Shown here one piece after another: positions 1 to 6,421 of a stretch of 25,911 bases of DNA; the stretch's first letter is position 1; each line of letters starts with the position of its first letter. A model generated the notes under the pieces. The model had not been told where the DNA came from. It searched no databases and saw only the letters and a list, made by a program, of their open reading frames with translations. Source of the DNA: an uncultured Clostridia bacterium. Lineage in GTDB: Bacteria > Bacillota > Clostridia > TANB77 > CAG-508. A program made the position numbers and the translations under genes. Location: the NCBI GenBank assembly GCA_934153805.1, contig CAKPFO010000017.1, positions 1 through 25,911 on the forward strand. Direction: 5' to 3'.

Positions 1-30
1 GTTAATGCGCCAGCATTTACATAGACTTAA

Positions 31-75
31 GTGGGGAAGGCTTAATTTATAATTAAAACAATCAATTTACCCCAC
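31..75. other. hairpin-forming segment at the left edge
   Basis: GTGGGG (31-36) pairs with CCCCAC (70-75), and flanking CAGC (11-14) could pair with GCTG (77-80). None of the three minus-strand frames I checked stays open here. It may be part of a structured RNA that runs off the left edge, but I could not assign a family. Confidence 0.25.
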
Positions 76-103
76 CGCTGCCAATAAATTTACACACCAA
101 AAA

Positions 104-162
104 GAGATAGAAAAAGCACCTAATTTTGCATAACACAAAAAAGCAGACACCTTCTATCTCTA
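104..162 (-). terminator. putative terminator of the small leftward unit
   Basis: The arms AGAGATAGAA and TTCTATCTCT pair across a long loop, and the minus strand continues with TTTTT. The large loop makes this weaker than a classic terminator. Confidence 0.35.
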
Positions 163-233
163 CTTACATCTATTTCCAATTCAATTAAACTATCTATGTG
201 TATATATACAGCATCAATGGTTTCAGTCATCAT
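120..233 (-). CDS. possible small protein, 37 aa (or a small RNA)
   Basis: A 37-codon frame (starts MMTETIDAVYIHIDSL, ends LLFCVMQN) lies behind a clear leftward promoter and an AAAGGAGAA ribosome binding site at 244-252. The gap from that site to the ATG is long (about 12 nt), and a closer ATG at 243-241 opens only a 7-codon frame, so translation is uncertain. The stop codon lies inside a large hairpin (AGAGATAGAA paired with TTCTATCTCT) followed by TTTTT on this strand, which would end a transcript of roughly 180 nt. I do not recognise the peptide. The unit could equally be a small RNA. Confidence 0.3.
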   Translation of the reverse strand: MMTETIDAVYIHIDSLIELEIDVSRDRRCLLFCVMQN

Positions 234-284
234 CATTCAACATTTCTCCTTTGTACTCTTTTTCCAATCATTAATTACAATCTA

Positions 285-313
285 ATTTTAGCATTTACAA
301 AAAACATAGTCAA
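285..313 (-). promoter_or_regulatory. sigma-A-type promoter, leftward
   Basis: On the minus strand TTGACT (313-308) and TAAAAT (290-285) are separated by exactly 17 bases. The predicted start is near 278. It would drive the small unit at 120-233. Confidence 0.6.
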
Positions 314-333
314 TACAAATAACAATAATGTAA

Positions 334-370
334 TTTAGTTGTAAAATTTCTGTCACATTTTACAACTAAA
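334..370. repeat. 14-bp inverted repeat with 9-nt loop
   Basis: TTTAGTTGTAAAAT (334-347) is the exact reverse complement of 357-370. There is no T-run after it on either strand, so it is not an obvious terminator. It lies between the leftward promoter at 285-313 and the dodecin-spoVA operon and could be an operator. Confidence 0.55.
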
Positions 371-418
371 ATTCAATAAATAAACTTACATACTAAATCA
401 TAATTATAACCTATTTTC

Positions 419-464
419 AGGAGTGTCCCTTTTTGCAAATTTTTTCGAAAAAAGGGCGTCCCTT
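419..464 (-). repeat. REP-like palindromic repeat, copy 1
   Basis: This 46-bp unit matches the reverse complement of 2685-2730 with a single mismatch. It folds on itself through CCCTTTTT and AAAAAGGG arms around the asymmetric core TTTGCAAATTTTTTCGAA. The asymmetric core gives the unit an orientation, opposite here to copies 2 and 3. It sits 87 bp upstream of the dodecin-like gene. Confidence 0.8.
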
Positions 465-550
465 TTAGACTTTTTTTTAATCTAATTGTATAAAATAGAA
501 ATTTTAGGAAAGTATATAAGTAATATACAAAAAACGGAGGTTGATTATTT

Positions 551-757
551 ATGGAAAAACATATTATCGTTACTGGTTCTTCTACTATATCTTGGAAAGA
601 TGCAATCGTACAAACTGTAGCTGAGGCTTCTAAAACCATAGATTATATTACTAATGTAAAAATATTAGAGCAACATGCTAAAGTAAATGGTAAAAAACTT
701 ATAGAATACTATGTAGATTTAGACTTAAGCTTTACCATAGACAGAGATAGAGATTAA
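551..757 (+). CDS. dodecin family protein, first gene of the spoVA operon
   Basis: The 68-aa product has the dodecin pattern: a beta strand (HIIVTGSS), an amphipathic helix (SWKDAIVQTVAEASKTI) and two strands ending in YYVDLDLSF. Dodecins are small flavin-binding dodecamers that store or buffer flavin. The tryptophan that stacks on the flavin in characterised dodecins (motif DWFEV) aligns with Asn here (ITNVKI), so canonical flavin binding is doubtful. The start is an ATG after CGGAGGTT. The gene precedes spoVAC by 37 bp on the same strand with no visible terminator between them, so it is probably cotranscribed and made in the forespore. The family call is fairly sure; the function is not. 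Confidence 0.8.
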   Translation: MEKHIIVTGSSTISWKDAIVQTVAEASKTIDYITNVKILEQHAKVNGKKLIEYYVDLDLSFTIDRDRD

Positions 758-794
758 TTTTATACATCAATTTATTTATAAGGAAGTGATTTAT

Positions 795-1238
795 ATGGAT
801 CCTTTAGAGAATCCTCAAAAATATAGTGAATATGTAGATAAAAAATCACCTAATTCTCCAATACTAAAGAATTGTTTTAATGCCTTTTGGGTAGGTGGTT
901 TAATATGTTCTATTGGACAAATTATATTTGATTTTTGCACATATAAAGGTTTAGAAACTCAAAGTGCAAATACTGTAGTTGCAATAATCTTAATAGGAAT
1001 AGCAGCTTTCTTAACAGGTCTTAATATTTTTAATAAAATAGGAAAATTTGCAGGTGCTGGCTCTTTAGTTCCTATAACAGGATTTGCAAATTCAATAGTT
1101 TCTCCTGCAATAGAATATAAATCCGAAGGTTATATTATGGGAGTTGGTGGAAAGATGTTTACTGTAGCAGGTCCCGTGCTTGTATTTGGTATTTCATCTT
1201 CTGTAATTATAGGAATTATAGCTTGCTTATTCTCATAG
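795..1238 (+). CDS. spoVAC: stage V sporulation protein AC
   Basis: SpoVAC is an inner-forespore-membrane protein of the SpoVA complex, which imports dipicolinic acid during sporulation and releases it at germination; the Bacillus protein acts as a mechanosensitive channel. The 147-aa product has the family N-terminus (YSEYVDKKSPNSPILKN), several hydrophobic segments (about residues 33-50, 58-76 and 120-146) and the SLVPITGFANSIVSPAIEYKSEG loop region shared with SpoVAE. I chose the ATG at 795 because AAGGAAG lies 8 bp upstream; a GTG at 786 overlaps that site. It is followed after 31 bp by spoVAD. A forespore sigma-G promoter would be expected but I could not place one confidently. Confidence 0.95.
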   Translation: MDPLENPQKYSEYVDKKSPNSPILKNCFNAFWVGGLICSIGQIIFDFCTYKGLETQSANTVVAIILIGIAAFLTGLNIFNKIGKFAGAGSLVPITGFANSIVSPAIEYKSEGYIMGVGGKMFTVAGPVLVFGISSSVIIGIIACLFS

Positions 1239-1269
1239 TTTTTATCTTATTAATGAAAGGATGATTTTT

Positions 1270-2274
1270 TTGAATAAATTAGGTAAACAAACAATTAAAT
1301 TTGATGCACCTCCTACAATTACAGAAGTTGCCTCTATAGTTGGTCCTAAAGAGGCTCAAGGTCCTCTTGCTAAATATTTTGACAAATGTTTAGATGATGA
1401 ATTCTGGGGTGAAAAAAGTTGGGAAAAAGCCGAAAGCAAAATTATTAAAGAAACTGTAAATATGGTTATCGCTAAATCTAATATTCCATCTTCTGATATT
1501 GACTTTTGCTTTGCAGGAGATTTACTAAATCAATGTATATCTTCTAGTTTTGGATTAAGAGAAATCAATATTCCATTTTTCGGCGTATTTGGTGCTTGTT
1601 CTACTTTTGTTGAAAGTATGTGCTTAGGCTCTGTATTTATTGAAAGTGGTGCTGCCAAAAACGTACTTTGTTCTACTTCTAGCCATTTTTGTAGTGCAGA
1701 AAAGCAATTTAGATTTCCATTAGAACTAGGAAATCAAAGGCCTCCTACATCTCAATGGACAGTTACTGGTTCTGGTGCTGCTATCTTATCAGCTACTGGC
1801 AATGGTCCTTTTATTACTCATATTACTCCAGGTAAAATTGTTGACATGGGTATAAAAGATGCTAATAACATGGGCGCTGCAATGGCTCCTGCTGCCTTTG
1901 ACACCTTAATTACTCACTTTGAAGATACCGGCAGAAAGCCAAGTGATTATGACCTTATACTTACTGGTGATTTAGGCTATATTGGAAAAGATATAGTAAA
2001 AGATTTATGCAAAACAAAAGGTTATAACATTAGTGCAAATTATAATGACTGTGGAGTTTTAATTTTTGATAAAATGACTCAAGACACACACTCTGGTGGT
2101 AGTGGTTGTGCATGCATAGGGACTGTTTTTTCTGGTTATGTTTATAAACAATTGCAAGAAAAAAAGATTAATAAAGTATTGTTAATTGCTACTGGTGCTT
2201 TAATGAATTCAACTAGTAGCCAACAAGGTGAAAGCATCCCTGGTATAGCTCATGCCATCTCTATAGAAAACTAA
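1270..2274 (+). CDS. spoVAD: stage V sporulation protein AD, DPA-binding
   Basis: SpoVAD is the soluble thiolase-fold subunit of the SpoVA channel and binds dipicolinic acid. The 334-aa protein aligns along its length with the B. subtilis protein as I recall it: GKQT near the N-terminus, GPKE..GPL, FAGDLLNQ, FGACST, SSHFCSAEKQFR, TVTGSGAA, MGAAMAPAA, YDLILTGDLG, YNDCGVLI, GGSGCAC and ATGALM. The start is a TTG at 1270, chosen because AAAGGATG lies about 7 bp upstream and because it gives MNKLGKQT, the usual family N-terminus; the ATG at 1261 lies inside that ribosome binding site. It is the middle gene of spoVAC-AD-AE, the three-gene set found in clostridia. Confidence 0.96.
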   Translation: MNKLGKQTIKFDAPPTITEVASIVGPKEAQGPLAKYFDKCLDDEFWGEKSWEKAESKIIKETVNMVIAKSNIPSSDIDFCFAGDLLNQCISSSFGLREINIPFFGVFGACSTFVESMCLGSVFIESGAAKNVLCSTSSHFCSAEKQFRFPLELGNQRPPTSQWTVTGSGAAILSATGNGPFITHITPGKIVDMGIKDANNMGAAMAPAAFDTLITHFEDTGRKPSDYDLILTGDLGYIGKDIVKDLCKTKGYNISANYNDCGVLIFDKMTQDTHSGGSGCACIGTVFSGYVYKQLQEKKINKVLLIATGALMNSTSSQQGESIPGIAHAISIEN

Positions 2275-2299
2275 TATCTAGAAAGGACTGTGAATAATT

Positions 2300-2686
2300 A
2301 TGGAATTTTTACAAAGTATTGATTGGATGATGTTACTACGTTGCTTTATTGTTGGTGGTATTATTTGTATAATCGGTCAAATTTTAATTGATAAAACAAA
2401 GATGACCTCTGCTAGAATTTTAGTTCTTTTTGTTACTGTTGGAGCTATTTTAGGTGGTCTTGGTATATATAAGCATATTATTAACTTTGCAGGATGTGGA
2501 GCTACTGTTCCTCTTACTGGTTTTGGTGCTAACCTTGCCAAAGGTGCAATAGATGCGGTAAAAGAAATGGGACTTTTAGGAGCATTTGTTGGTGGTGTAA
2601 AATCTGCTGCCGGCGGAATAGCTGCTGCTGTCTTCTTTGGTTATTTAGCCTCTCTAATTGCAAAACCTAAAATAAAAAAGCAATAA
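2300..2686 (+). CDS. spoVAE: stage V sporulation protein AE
   Basis: This is the 128-aa second membrane subunit of the SpoVA dipicolinate channel (SpoVAE/AEb). It shares a plan with SpoVAC: an N-terminal hydrophobic helix (LLRCFIVGGIICIIGQILID), a second segment near residues 40-60, the ATVPLTGFGANLAKGAIDAV loop and a C-terminal glycine/alanine-rich helix. GAAAGGAC lies 9-16 bp upstream of the ATG. It closes the operon; its TAA overlaps the first bases of a 46-bp palindromic repeat. No spoVAA, AB or AF follows, which is normal for clostridia. Confidence 0.95.
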   Translation: MEFLQSIDWMMLLRCFIVGGIICIIGQILIDKTKMTSARILVLFVTVGAILGGLGIYKHIINFAGCGATVPLTGFGANLAKGAIDAVKEMGLLGAFVGGVKSAAGGIAAAVFFGYLASLIAKPKIKKQ

Positions 2687-2730
2687 GGGACGCCCCTTTT
2701 TCGAAAAAATTTGCAAAAAGGGACACTCCT
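2685..2730 (+). repeat. REP-like palindromic repeat, copy 2
   Basis: The 46-bp unit begins on the spoVAE stop codon. It has the oriented core CGAAAAAATTTGC between CCCTTTTT and AAAAAGGG, and is copy 1 inverted with one mismatch. The outer arms (GGGACGCC and GGACACTCC) pair only partly. It may add to transcription termination. Confidence 0.8.
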
Positions 2731-2786
2731 TTATCTTTCTTTTAAAATTAATATTTATTTTTTATAGCTATATCTTAAGAATTTAA

Positions 2787-2812
2787 TAACCGTGTCTTTA
2801 AAGGCACGGTTA
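2787..2812. terminator. bidirectional terminator between spoVAE and the nucleotidase gene
   Basis: TAACCGTG (2787-2794) pairs with CACGGTTA (2805-2812), and the central CTTTAAAG can also pair. The plus side continues with a T-rich run and the minus side with ATTAAATTCTT, so it probably serves both converging transcripts. Confidence 0.65.
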
Positions 2813-2815
2813 CTT

Positions 2816-3394
2816 TTATCTTTTTATTTTATTATATACATCATACCAACTATATACTCTTGTTATATTTTCTCCTTCTACTTTGGCATTATAATTGTTA
2901 TTAAAACACAATACTGGTATTTTGCTTGATATTTCTCTTACATTTTTTGGAGCATCTTCTATCATAAGTTCAATATAGTTTCCTACACAATATGGCAATT
3001 TGCTACCTTCTGTATATACTATTTTGTCATACTCTATATGATTTTCTTTTAACCATTTCGAAACAAATTCCTTCATTTTTCCGTAGTCTTCTCCTACAAG
3101 CCCATCTTCGTTTCTAGCAGTAACTATATAAATTTCATGTCCTTCTTTTTTTAGTTTTGATATTATTTCTGCTGCAAAATCTCTTACTTTATATTCAGTT
3201 GCATAATATTTTAAATATTTATTCCAAAATTTATCTGCATTTTCGTATGATATCCCAAGCATTTTATCTTCATCATATTCTTCTAGATTTAAATTATATT
3301 CTAAATTACTTTCTACACAAAACTTTATTCCATAATCATACAAGAATTTTTCAATGTCTGTTAAGACTCCATCTATATCAATTCCTATTCTCAT
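2816..3394 (-). CDS. HAD-family 5'-nucleotidase-like phosphatase
   Basis: This 192-aa protein belongs to the HAD superfamily branch that includes 5'(3')-deoxyribonucleotidases and YqfW-like proteins. Motif I is DIDGVLTD (Asp6 nucleophile, Asp8 acid/base); motif II is near IYIVTARNE; motif IV is the acidic IEDAPKNV. An insert between motif I and motif II (about residues 20-75) would form the cap domain that sets the substrate. It likely removes phosphate from a nucleotide or small phosphorylated metabolite; the substrate cannot be read from sequence. The ATG has AGAGGG about 7 bp upstream. It is a single-gene unit ending at the shared hairpin at 2787-2812. Confidence 0.75.
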   Translation of the reverse strand: MRIGIDIDGVLTDIEKFLYDYGIKFCVESNLEYNLNLEEYDEDKMLGISYENADKFWNKYLKYYATEYKVRDFAAEIISKLKKEGHEIYIVTARNEDGLVGEDYGKMKEFVSKWLKENHIEYDKIVYTEGSKLPYCVGNYIELMIEDAPKNVREISSKIPVLCFNNNYNAKVEGENITRVYSWYDVYNKIKR

Positions 3395-3610
3395 TTGTTT
3401 TCCCTCTTTCTTCTATCATATATGATTTACCTACTTGCTTGAGGCAAACTACATACACTTATGTTCATTTTTATATTAATACTATACTATAAAAATAAAT
3501 CCAAATCAATCAAATATAAAAAAATGACTAAAAAAGTAAGTCTAAAATTTTCTATCAAATGCTAATTTAAAGAAAATCTTAGGCTCTTGCTATGTACCTA
3601 GTACATAAAA

Positions 3611-3635
3611 AATAAGAGGCTATATACCTCTTATT
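3611..3635 (-). terminator. terminator of infC-rpmI-rplT
   Basis: AATAAGAGG and CCTCTTATT form a 9-bp stem with a 7-nt loop, followed on the minus strand by TTTTTAT. The stem overlaps the rplT stop codon. Confidence 0.88.
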
Positions 3636-3984
3636 ATGCTTTCTTTGCTAATTCTGCAATTTCTGTAAAAGCTTTTGGATCATTAACAGCTAATTCTGCA
3701 AGCATTTTTCTGTTTACAACTATGTTAGCTTTTTTCATTCCATTTATTAATTTGCTATATGTTGTTCCATTCATTCTTGCTGCTGCATTAATTCTTGCTA
3801 TCCATAATTTTCTGAAGTTAGATTTTTTATCTTTTCTTCCTACATATGCATACATTCCTGATTTCATAACAGCTTGTTTAGCCATTCTAAATCTATAATG
3901 TTTTGCTCCATAATATCCTTTTGCTCTTTTTAATATTTTTTTATGTTTTTTACGTGTAATTATTGCTGTTTTTACTCTTGCCAT
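3634..3984 (-). CDS. rplT: 50S ribosomal protein L20
   Basis: This is full-length L20 (116 aa) with the basic N-terminal extension MARVKTAIITRKKHKKILKRAKGYYGAK, given here by its landmarks ARVK, KKHKK and AKGYYGA, and the globular C-terminal domain with GRKDKK, LWIARINAA and LAELAV. L20 binds 23S rRNA early in 50S assembly and in Firmicutes represses its own operon by binding the infC leader. It is the last gene of infC-rpmI-rplT, 23 bp after rpmI, with GGAAGGTG before the ATG. Confidence 0.97.
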   Translation of the reverse strand: MARVKTAIITRKKHKKILKRAKGYYGAKHYRFRMAKQAVMKSGMYAYVGRKDKKSNFRKLWIARINAAARMNGTTYSKLINGMKKANIVVNRKMLAELAVNDPKAFTEIAELAKKA

Positions 3985-4007
3985 TTCTATTTCACCTTCC
4001 TATCTTA

Positions 4008-4211
4008 CTAATTACCATATGGTAACATCTTTTTGATTGCTGCTTCACATGTTTTATCTGCGTAAGCATCTTGAATTTTTCCTCTTGATTTAGCTCTTGA
4101 TGTTTTATTTGCTAAAAGATGTCTTCTATTTGACTTTGTTCTTTTAACTTTTCCTGTTGCTGTATAAGAATATCTTTTCTTTGCAGCTTTATTTGTTTTT
4201 AATTTTGGCAT
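4008..4211 (-). CDS. rpmI: 50S ribosomal protein L35
   Basis: The 67-aa basic protein begins MPKLKTNKAAKKRY and carries the L35 motifs RRHLLANKTSRAKSR and KKMLPY. It belongs to the 50S subunit. The ribosome binding site is CAAGGGGG, 7-8 bp before the ATG. The 167 bp between infC and this gene holds no other gene, only short palindromes such as GACTTAAGTC. Confidence 0.97.
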   Translation of the reverse strand: MPKLKTNKAAKKRYSYTATGKVKRTKSNRRHLLANKTSRAKSRGKIQDAYADKTCEAAIKKMLPYGN

Positions 4212-4378
4212 GTTAATTTCCCCCTTGCTTTGTTTTTTTAGAGGTTAGATGTTAAATATATTTCTATAATTTTCTTCTAACTTCTATTTGCTTTTTATTT
4301 TTTATTAGCTCTAAAAAGTTGATATTAATTGTTTATCTTCCTAGACTTAAGTCGTCTAACAATATTAAAAAATTAATT

Positions 4379-4894
4379 CTATTTTTCGACTTTTTTTGCT
4401 AATATTATAAACATATTTTTTCCTTCTAATACAGGTTTCTTTTCTGGTACTGCTACATCAGATAATTCTTCTATAAAACTATTTAATGTTTGCTCACCTA
4501 ATTTTACATAGTTTAATTCTCTTCCTCTAAAACGTACTGTTATTTTTACTTTATTTCCATCTTCGATGAATTTTTTAGCATTTTTTGCTTTAAAAGAAAA
4601 GTCATGTTCCTCTATATTAGGAGTTATTCTAATTTCTTTTAGTTCAAAAGTTTTTTGCTTTTTCTTAGCTTCTTTTTCTCTTTTGGCTTGTTCAAATTTA
4701 TACTTACCATAGTTCATTAGTTTACAAACTGGTACTTCTGCATTTGGAGCAACTAAAACTAAATCCAATTTTTTATCGTAAGCCATATCTAATGCTTCAT
4801 TTAATGAAATTGGTCCAATCTTATTTCCTTCGTTATCTATAATTTGAACCTTATTTGCTCTTATTTGTTCATTAATAGGTAAATCTTGTTTTAT
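4379..4894 (-). CDS. infC: translation initiation factor IF-3, AUA start
   Basis: IF-3 binds the 30S subunit, keeps it apart from 50S and checks initiator tRNA and start-codon pairing. The N-domain has LPINEQIRANKVQIID and LDLVLVAPNAEVPVCKLMNYGK; the C-domain has KEIRITPNIEEHDF, KFIEDGNKVKITVRFRGRE and GKNMFIILAKK. The start is assigned to an ATA codon at 4894-4892 because GGAGG lies 9 bp upstream and family alignment places the N-terminus there. TTG and GTG codons at 4909 and 4903 fall on the ribosome binding site itself. Rare start codons in infC are a known self-regulation device, since IF-3 discriminates against them. From this start the product is 171 aa. It is the first gene of the operon. 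Confidence 0.93.
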   Translation of the reverse strand: MKQDLPINEQIRANKVQIIDNEGNKIGPISLNEALDMAYDKKLDLVLVAPNAEVPVCKLMNYGKYKFEQAKREKEAKKKQKTFELKEIRITPNIEEHDFSFKAKNAKKFIEDGNKVKITVRFRGRELNYVKLGEQTLNSFIEELSDVAVPEKKPVLEGKNMFIILAKKVEK

Positions 4895-4943
4895 AAAAAA
4901 CACCTCCAAAATTTAATTTATGTGCAAAAAAGTTAGTTTACTA

Positions 4944-5083
4944 CTTTTTTCAATAAAAAAAGATTGACTTTGAAGCCAATCCACCACATAAATATATTCT
5001 AGTTTATTCCTAGAAAAATAATATTTATCAACCTTTTTCCACAAAGATAAGGTGAGAAGTGGATAACTTCTTCTTTTTTGAAC
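4944..5083 (-). promoter_or_regulatory. leader RNA of infC-rpmI-rplT with attenuator (L20-type)
   Basis: The predicted 190-nt 5' leader folds into several helices on the minus strand: AGAAGT with ACTTCT, ATAAATAT with ATATTTAT enclosing TTCTAG with CTAGAA, and finally an 8-bp stem (GATTGGCT and AGTCAATC, loop TCAA) followed by TTTTTTT. The last is an intrinsic terminator before infC. Firmicutes infC operons are known to be attenuated by L20 binding the leader, and this arrangement fits, though I have not matched the L20 site base by base. Confidence 0.7.
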
Positions 5084-5089
5084 ATTACT

Positions 5090-5118
5090 ATAATACCTCA
5101 TTTTCTTTTTAAAGTCAA
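5090..5118 (-). promoter_or_regulatory. promoter of infC-rpmI-rplT
   Basis: On the minus strand TTGACT (5118-5113) and TATTAT (5095-5090) are 17 bp apart. The start would be near 5083. It is divergent from the rplM promoter; the two -35 boxes are about 30 bp apart. Confidence 0.75.
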
Positions 5119-5147
5119 TACATTTTTCAAAATTTTTCTTATTTTCC

Positions 5148-5176
5148 TTGACTTTTGCTTTTTTTTGTAATAGAAT
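5148..5176 (+). promoter_or_regulatory. promoter of rplM-rpsI
   Basis: TTGACT (5148-5153) and TAGAAT (5171-5176) are 17 bp apart. The predicted start is near 5183. Confidence 0.8.
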
Positions 5177-5182
5177 AATATA

Positions 5183-5270
5183 GCGAATTAGAGATATGAC
5201 CAATTTAACAACTTCTCCCCGGTAGTTTTTAAATATGGTTTCATATATATATTATTAATGAATGGAGGGT
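5183..5270 (+). promoter_or_regulatory. structured leader upstream of rplM (L13-leader type)
   Basis: The roughly 98-nt leader can form a long bulged stem: ATATGA with TCATAT, CCA with TGG, and ATTT with AAAT, closing a loop that contains CTTCTCCCCGG. Structured L13 leaders are known in Firmicutes, so an autoregulatory role is likely, but the family match was not computed. Confidence 0.5.
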
Positions 5271-5280
5271 ATTTATTACC

Positions 5281-5718
5281 ATGAATAATACAACACATAG
5301 TGTAAAGAAAAATGAAATCGAAAGAAAATGGTATATTATCGATGCAGCAAACAAACCTTTAGGTAGAGTTGCAACAGAAGCTGCTAGATTATTAAGAGGA
5401 AAACATAAACCAACTTATACACCTCATATGGATGTTGGTGATCACGTAATTATTTTAAATTGTAAGGATGCTGTTTTAACAGGTAGAAAATTAGACCAAA
5501 AAGTTTATAGACATCATTCTGGATACATTGGTGGAATGAAAGAAATATCTGCAAGAGTTATGATGGAAAACAAACCAGAACAAGCTATGATGCTTGCTAT
5601 AAAAGGTATGCTTCCACATAATAGTTTAGGAAGACAAATGCTTAAAAAAGTAAGAATCTATGCAGGTAGCGAACATGAAAACATCGCTCAAAAACCAGAA
5701 GTTTGGGAGGTAAAATAA
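5281..5718 (+). CDS. rplM: 50S ribosomal protein L13
   Basis: L13 is 145 aa here and binds 23S rRNA early in 50S assembly. Visible family motifs are RKWYIIDAANKPLGR, LLRGKHKPTYTPH, VGDHVIILN, YRHHSGYIGGMKE, AIKGMLPHNSLGRQML and IYAGSEHEN. GGAGGG lies about 11 bp before the ATG. It is cotranscribed with rpsI, with one base between stop and start. Confidence 0.97.
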   Translation: MNNTTHSVKKNEIERKWYIIDAANKPLGRVATEAARLLRGKHKPTYTPHMDVGDHVIILNCKDAVLTGRKLDQKVYRHHSGYIGGMKEISARVMMENKPEQAMMLAIKGMLPHNSLGRQMLKKVRIYAGSEHENIAQKPEVWEVK

Positions 5719-5719
5719 T

Positions 5720-6127
5720 ATGGCTAAATCTAAATCAGTAAAAGACGTATTCTGCGGTACAGGAAGAAGAAAAAAATCTATCGCTAGAGTAAGATTAGTA
5801 GAAGGTACTGGAGTTATTACAGTTAACGGAAAAAGTATAGACGAATATTTTGGAACTGAAGTTCTAAAAACTATAGTAAGACAACCATTAACAGCAACTA
5901 ATACATTAGCTAAATATGATGTTATAGCTAAAGTTGTTGGTGGAGGATTTACAGGTCAAGCTGGAGCTATCCGTCATGGTATAGCAAGAGCTTTAAATGA
6001 AGCAAATAGTGAATTTAGACCAGCTTTAAAATCAAACGGATACTTAACAAGAGATCCTCGTATGAAAGAAAGAAAGAAATACGGTCTTAAGAAAGCTAGA
6101 AAAGCTCCACAATTCTCAAAGAGATAA
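5720..6127 (+). CDS. rpsI: 30S ribosomal protein S9
   Basis: S9 (135 aa) has GTGRRKKSIARVRL near the N-terminus, GGGFTGQAGAIRHGIARAL in the middle and the invariant C-terminal tail ending QFSKR, which reaches toward the P-site tRNA. Its ribosome binding site GGGAGG lies inside the end of rplM, so the two are translationally coupled. Confidence 0.97.
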   Translation: MAKSKSVKDVFCGTGRRKKSIARVRLVEGTGVITVNGKSIDEYFGTEVLKTIVRQPLTATNTLAKYDVIAKVVGGGFTGQAGAIRHGIARALNEANSEFRPALKSNGYLTRDPRMKERKKYGLKKARKAPQFSKR

Positions 6128-6151
6128 TATGCTTTTATGCAAAATATATCA

Positions 6152-6187
6152 AAACTCGGAAGTTTTAATACTTCCGAGTTTTTTTGT
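6152..6187 (+). terminator. terminator of rplM-rpsI
   Basis: AAACTCGGAAG and CTTCCGAGTTT form an 11-bp stem with an 8-nt loop, followed by TTTTTG. Confidence 0.93.
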
Positions 6188-6421
6188 TATTGTTTGGTAC
6201 TTTTTACTCTCAAACGTCTACAAGCATTGAAATATCAATGTTTTTATTTTTTATATTTGTTCGCTATTTAAATTTGTAATATACAGGTAATATGCTAGTA
6301 ATATACAAATTTATTTTTTAATTTTCCATAACCATTAATTTATCTATAACATGCAAAAATCTAACTATACTACATTATTATTTTTCGCATAATTAGCTTA
6401 ATGTAACAAATTGCTATTTAA
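6188..6421. other. intergenic, no gene seen
   Basis: This very AT-rich spacer lies between the rpsI terminator and the end of the metallopeptidase gene. I see no frame with a ribosome binding site and no strong hairpin. Confidence 0.6.

Noticed and set aside
373..639. Open frame on the minus strand across the start of the dodecin gene
   Set aside because: It overlaps the palindromic repeat and the dodecin-like gene, with low-complexity translated sequence.
4913..5203. Open frame of 96 codons on the minus strand upstream of infC
   Set aside because: It spans both divergent promoters and the infC leader hairpins, has no ribosome binding site and resembles no protein.
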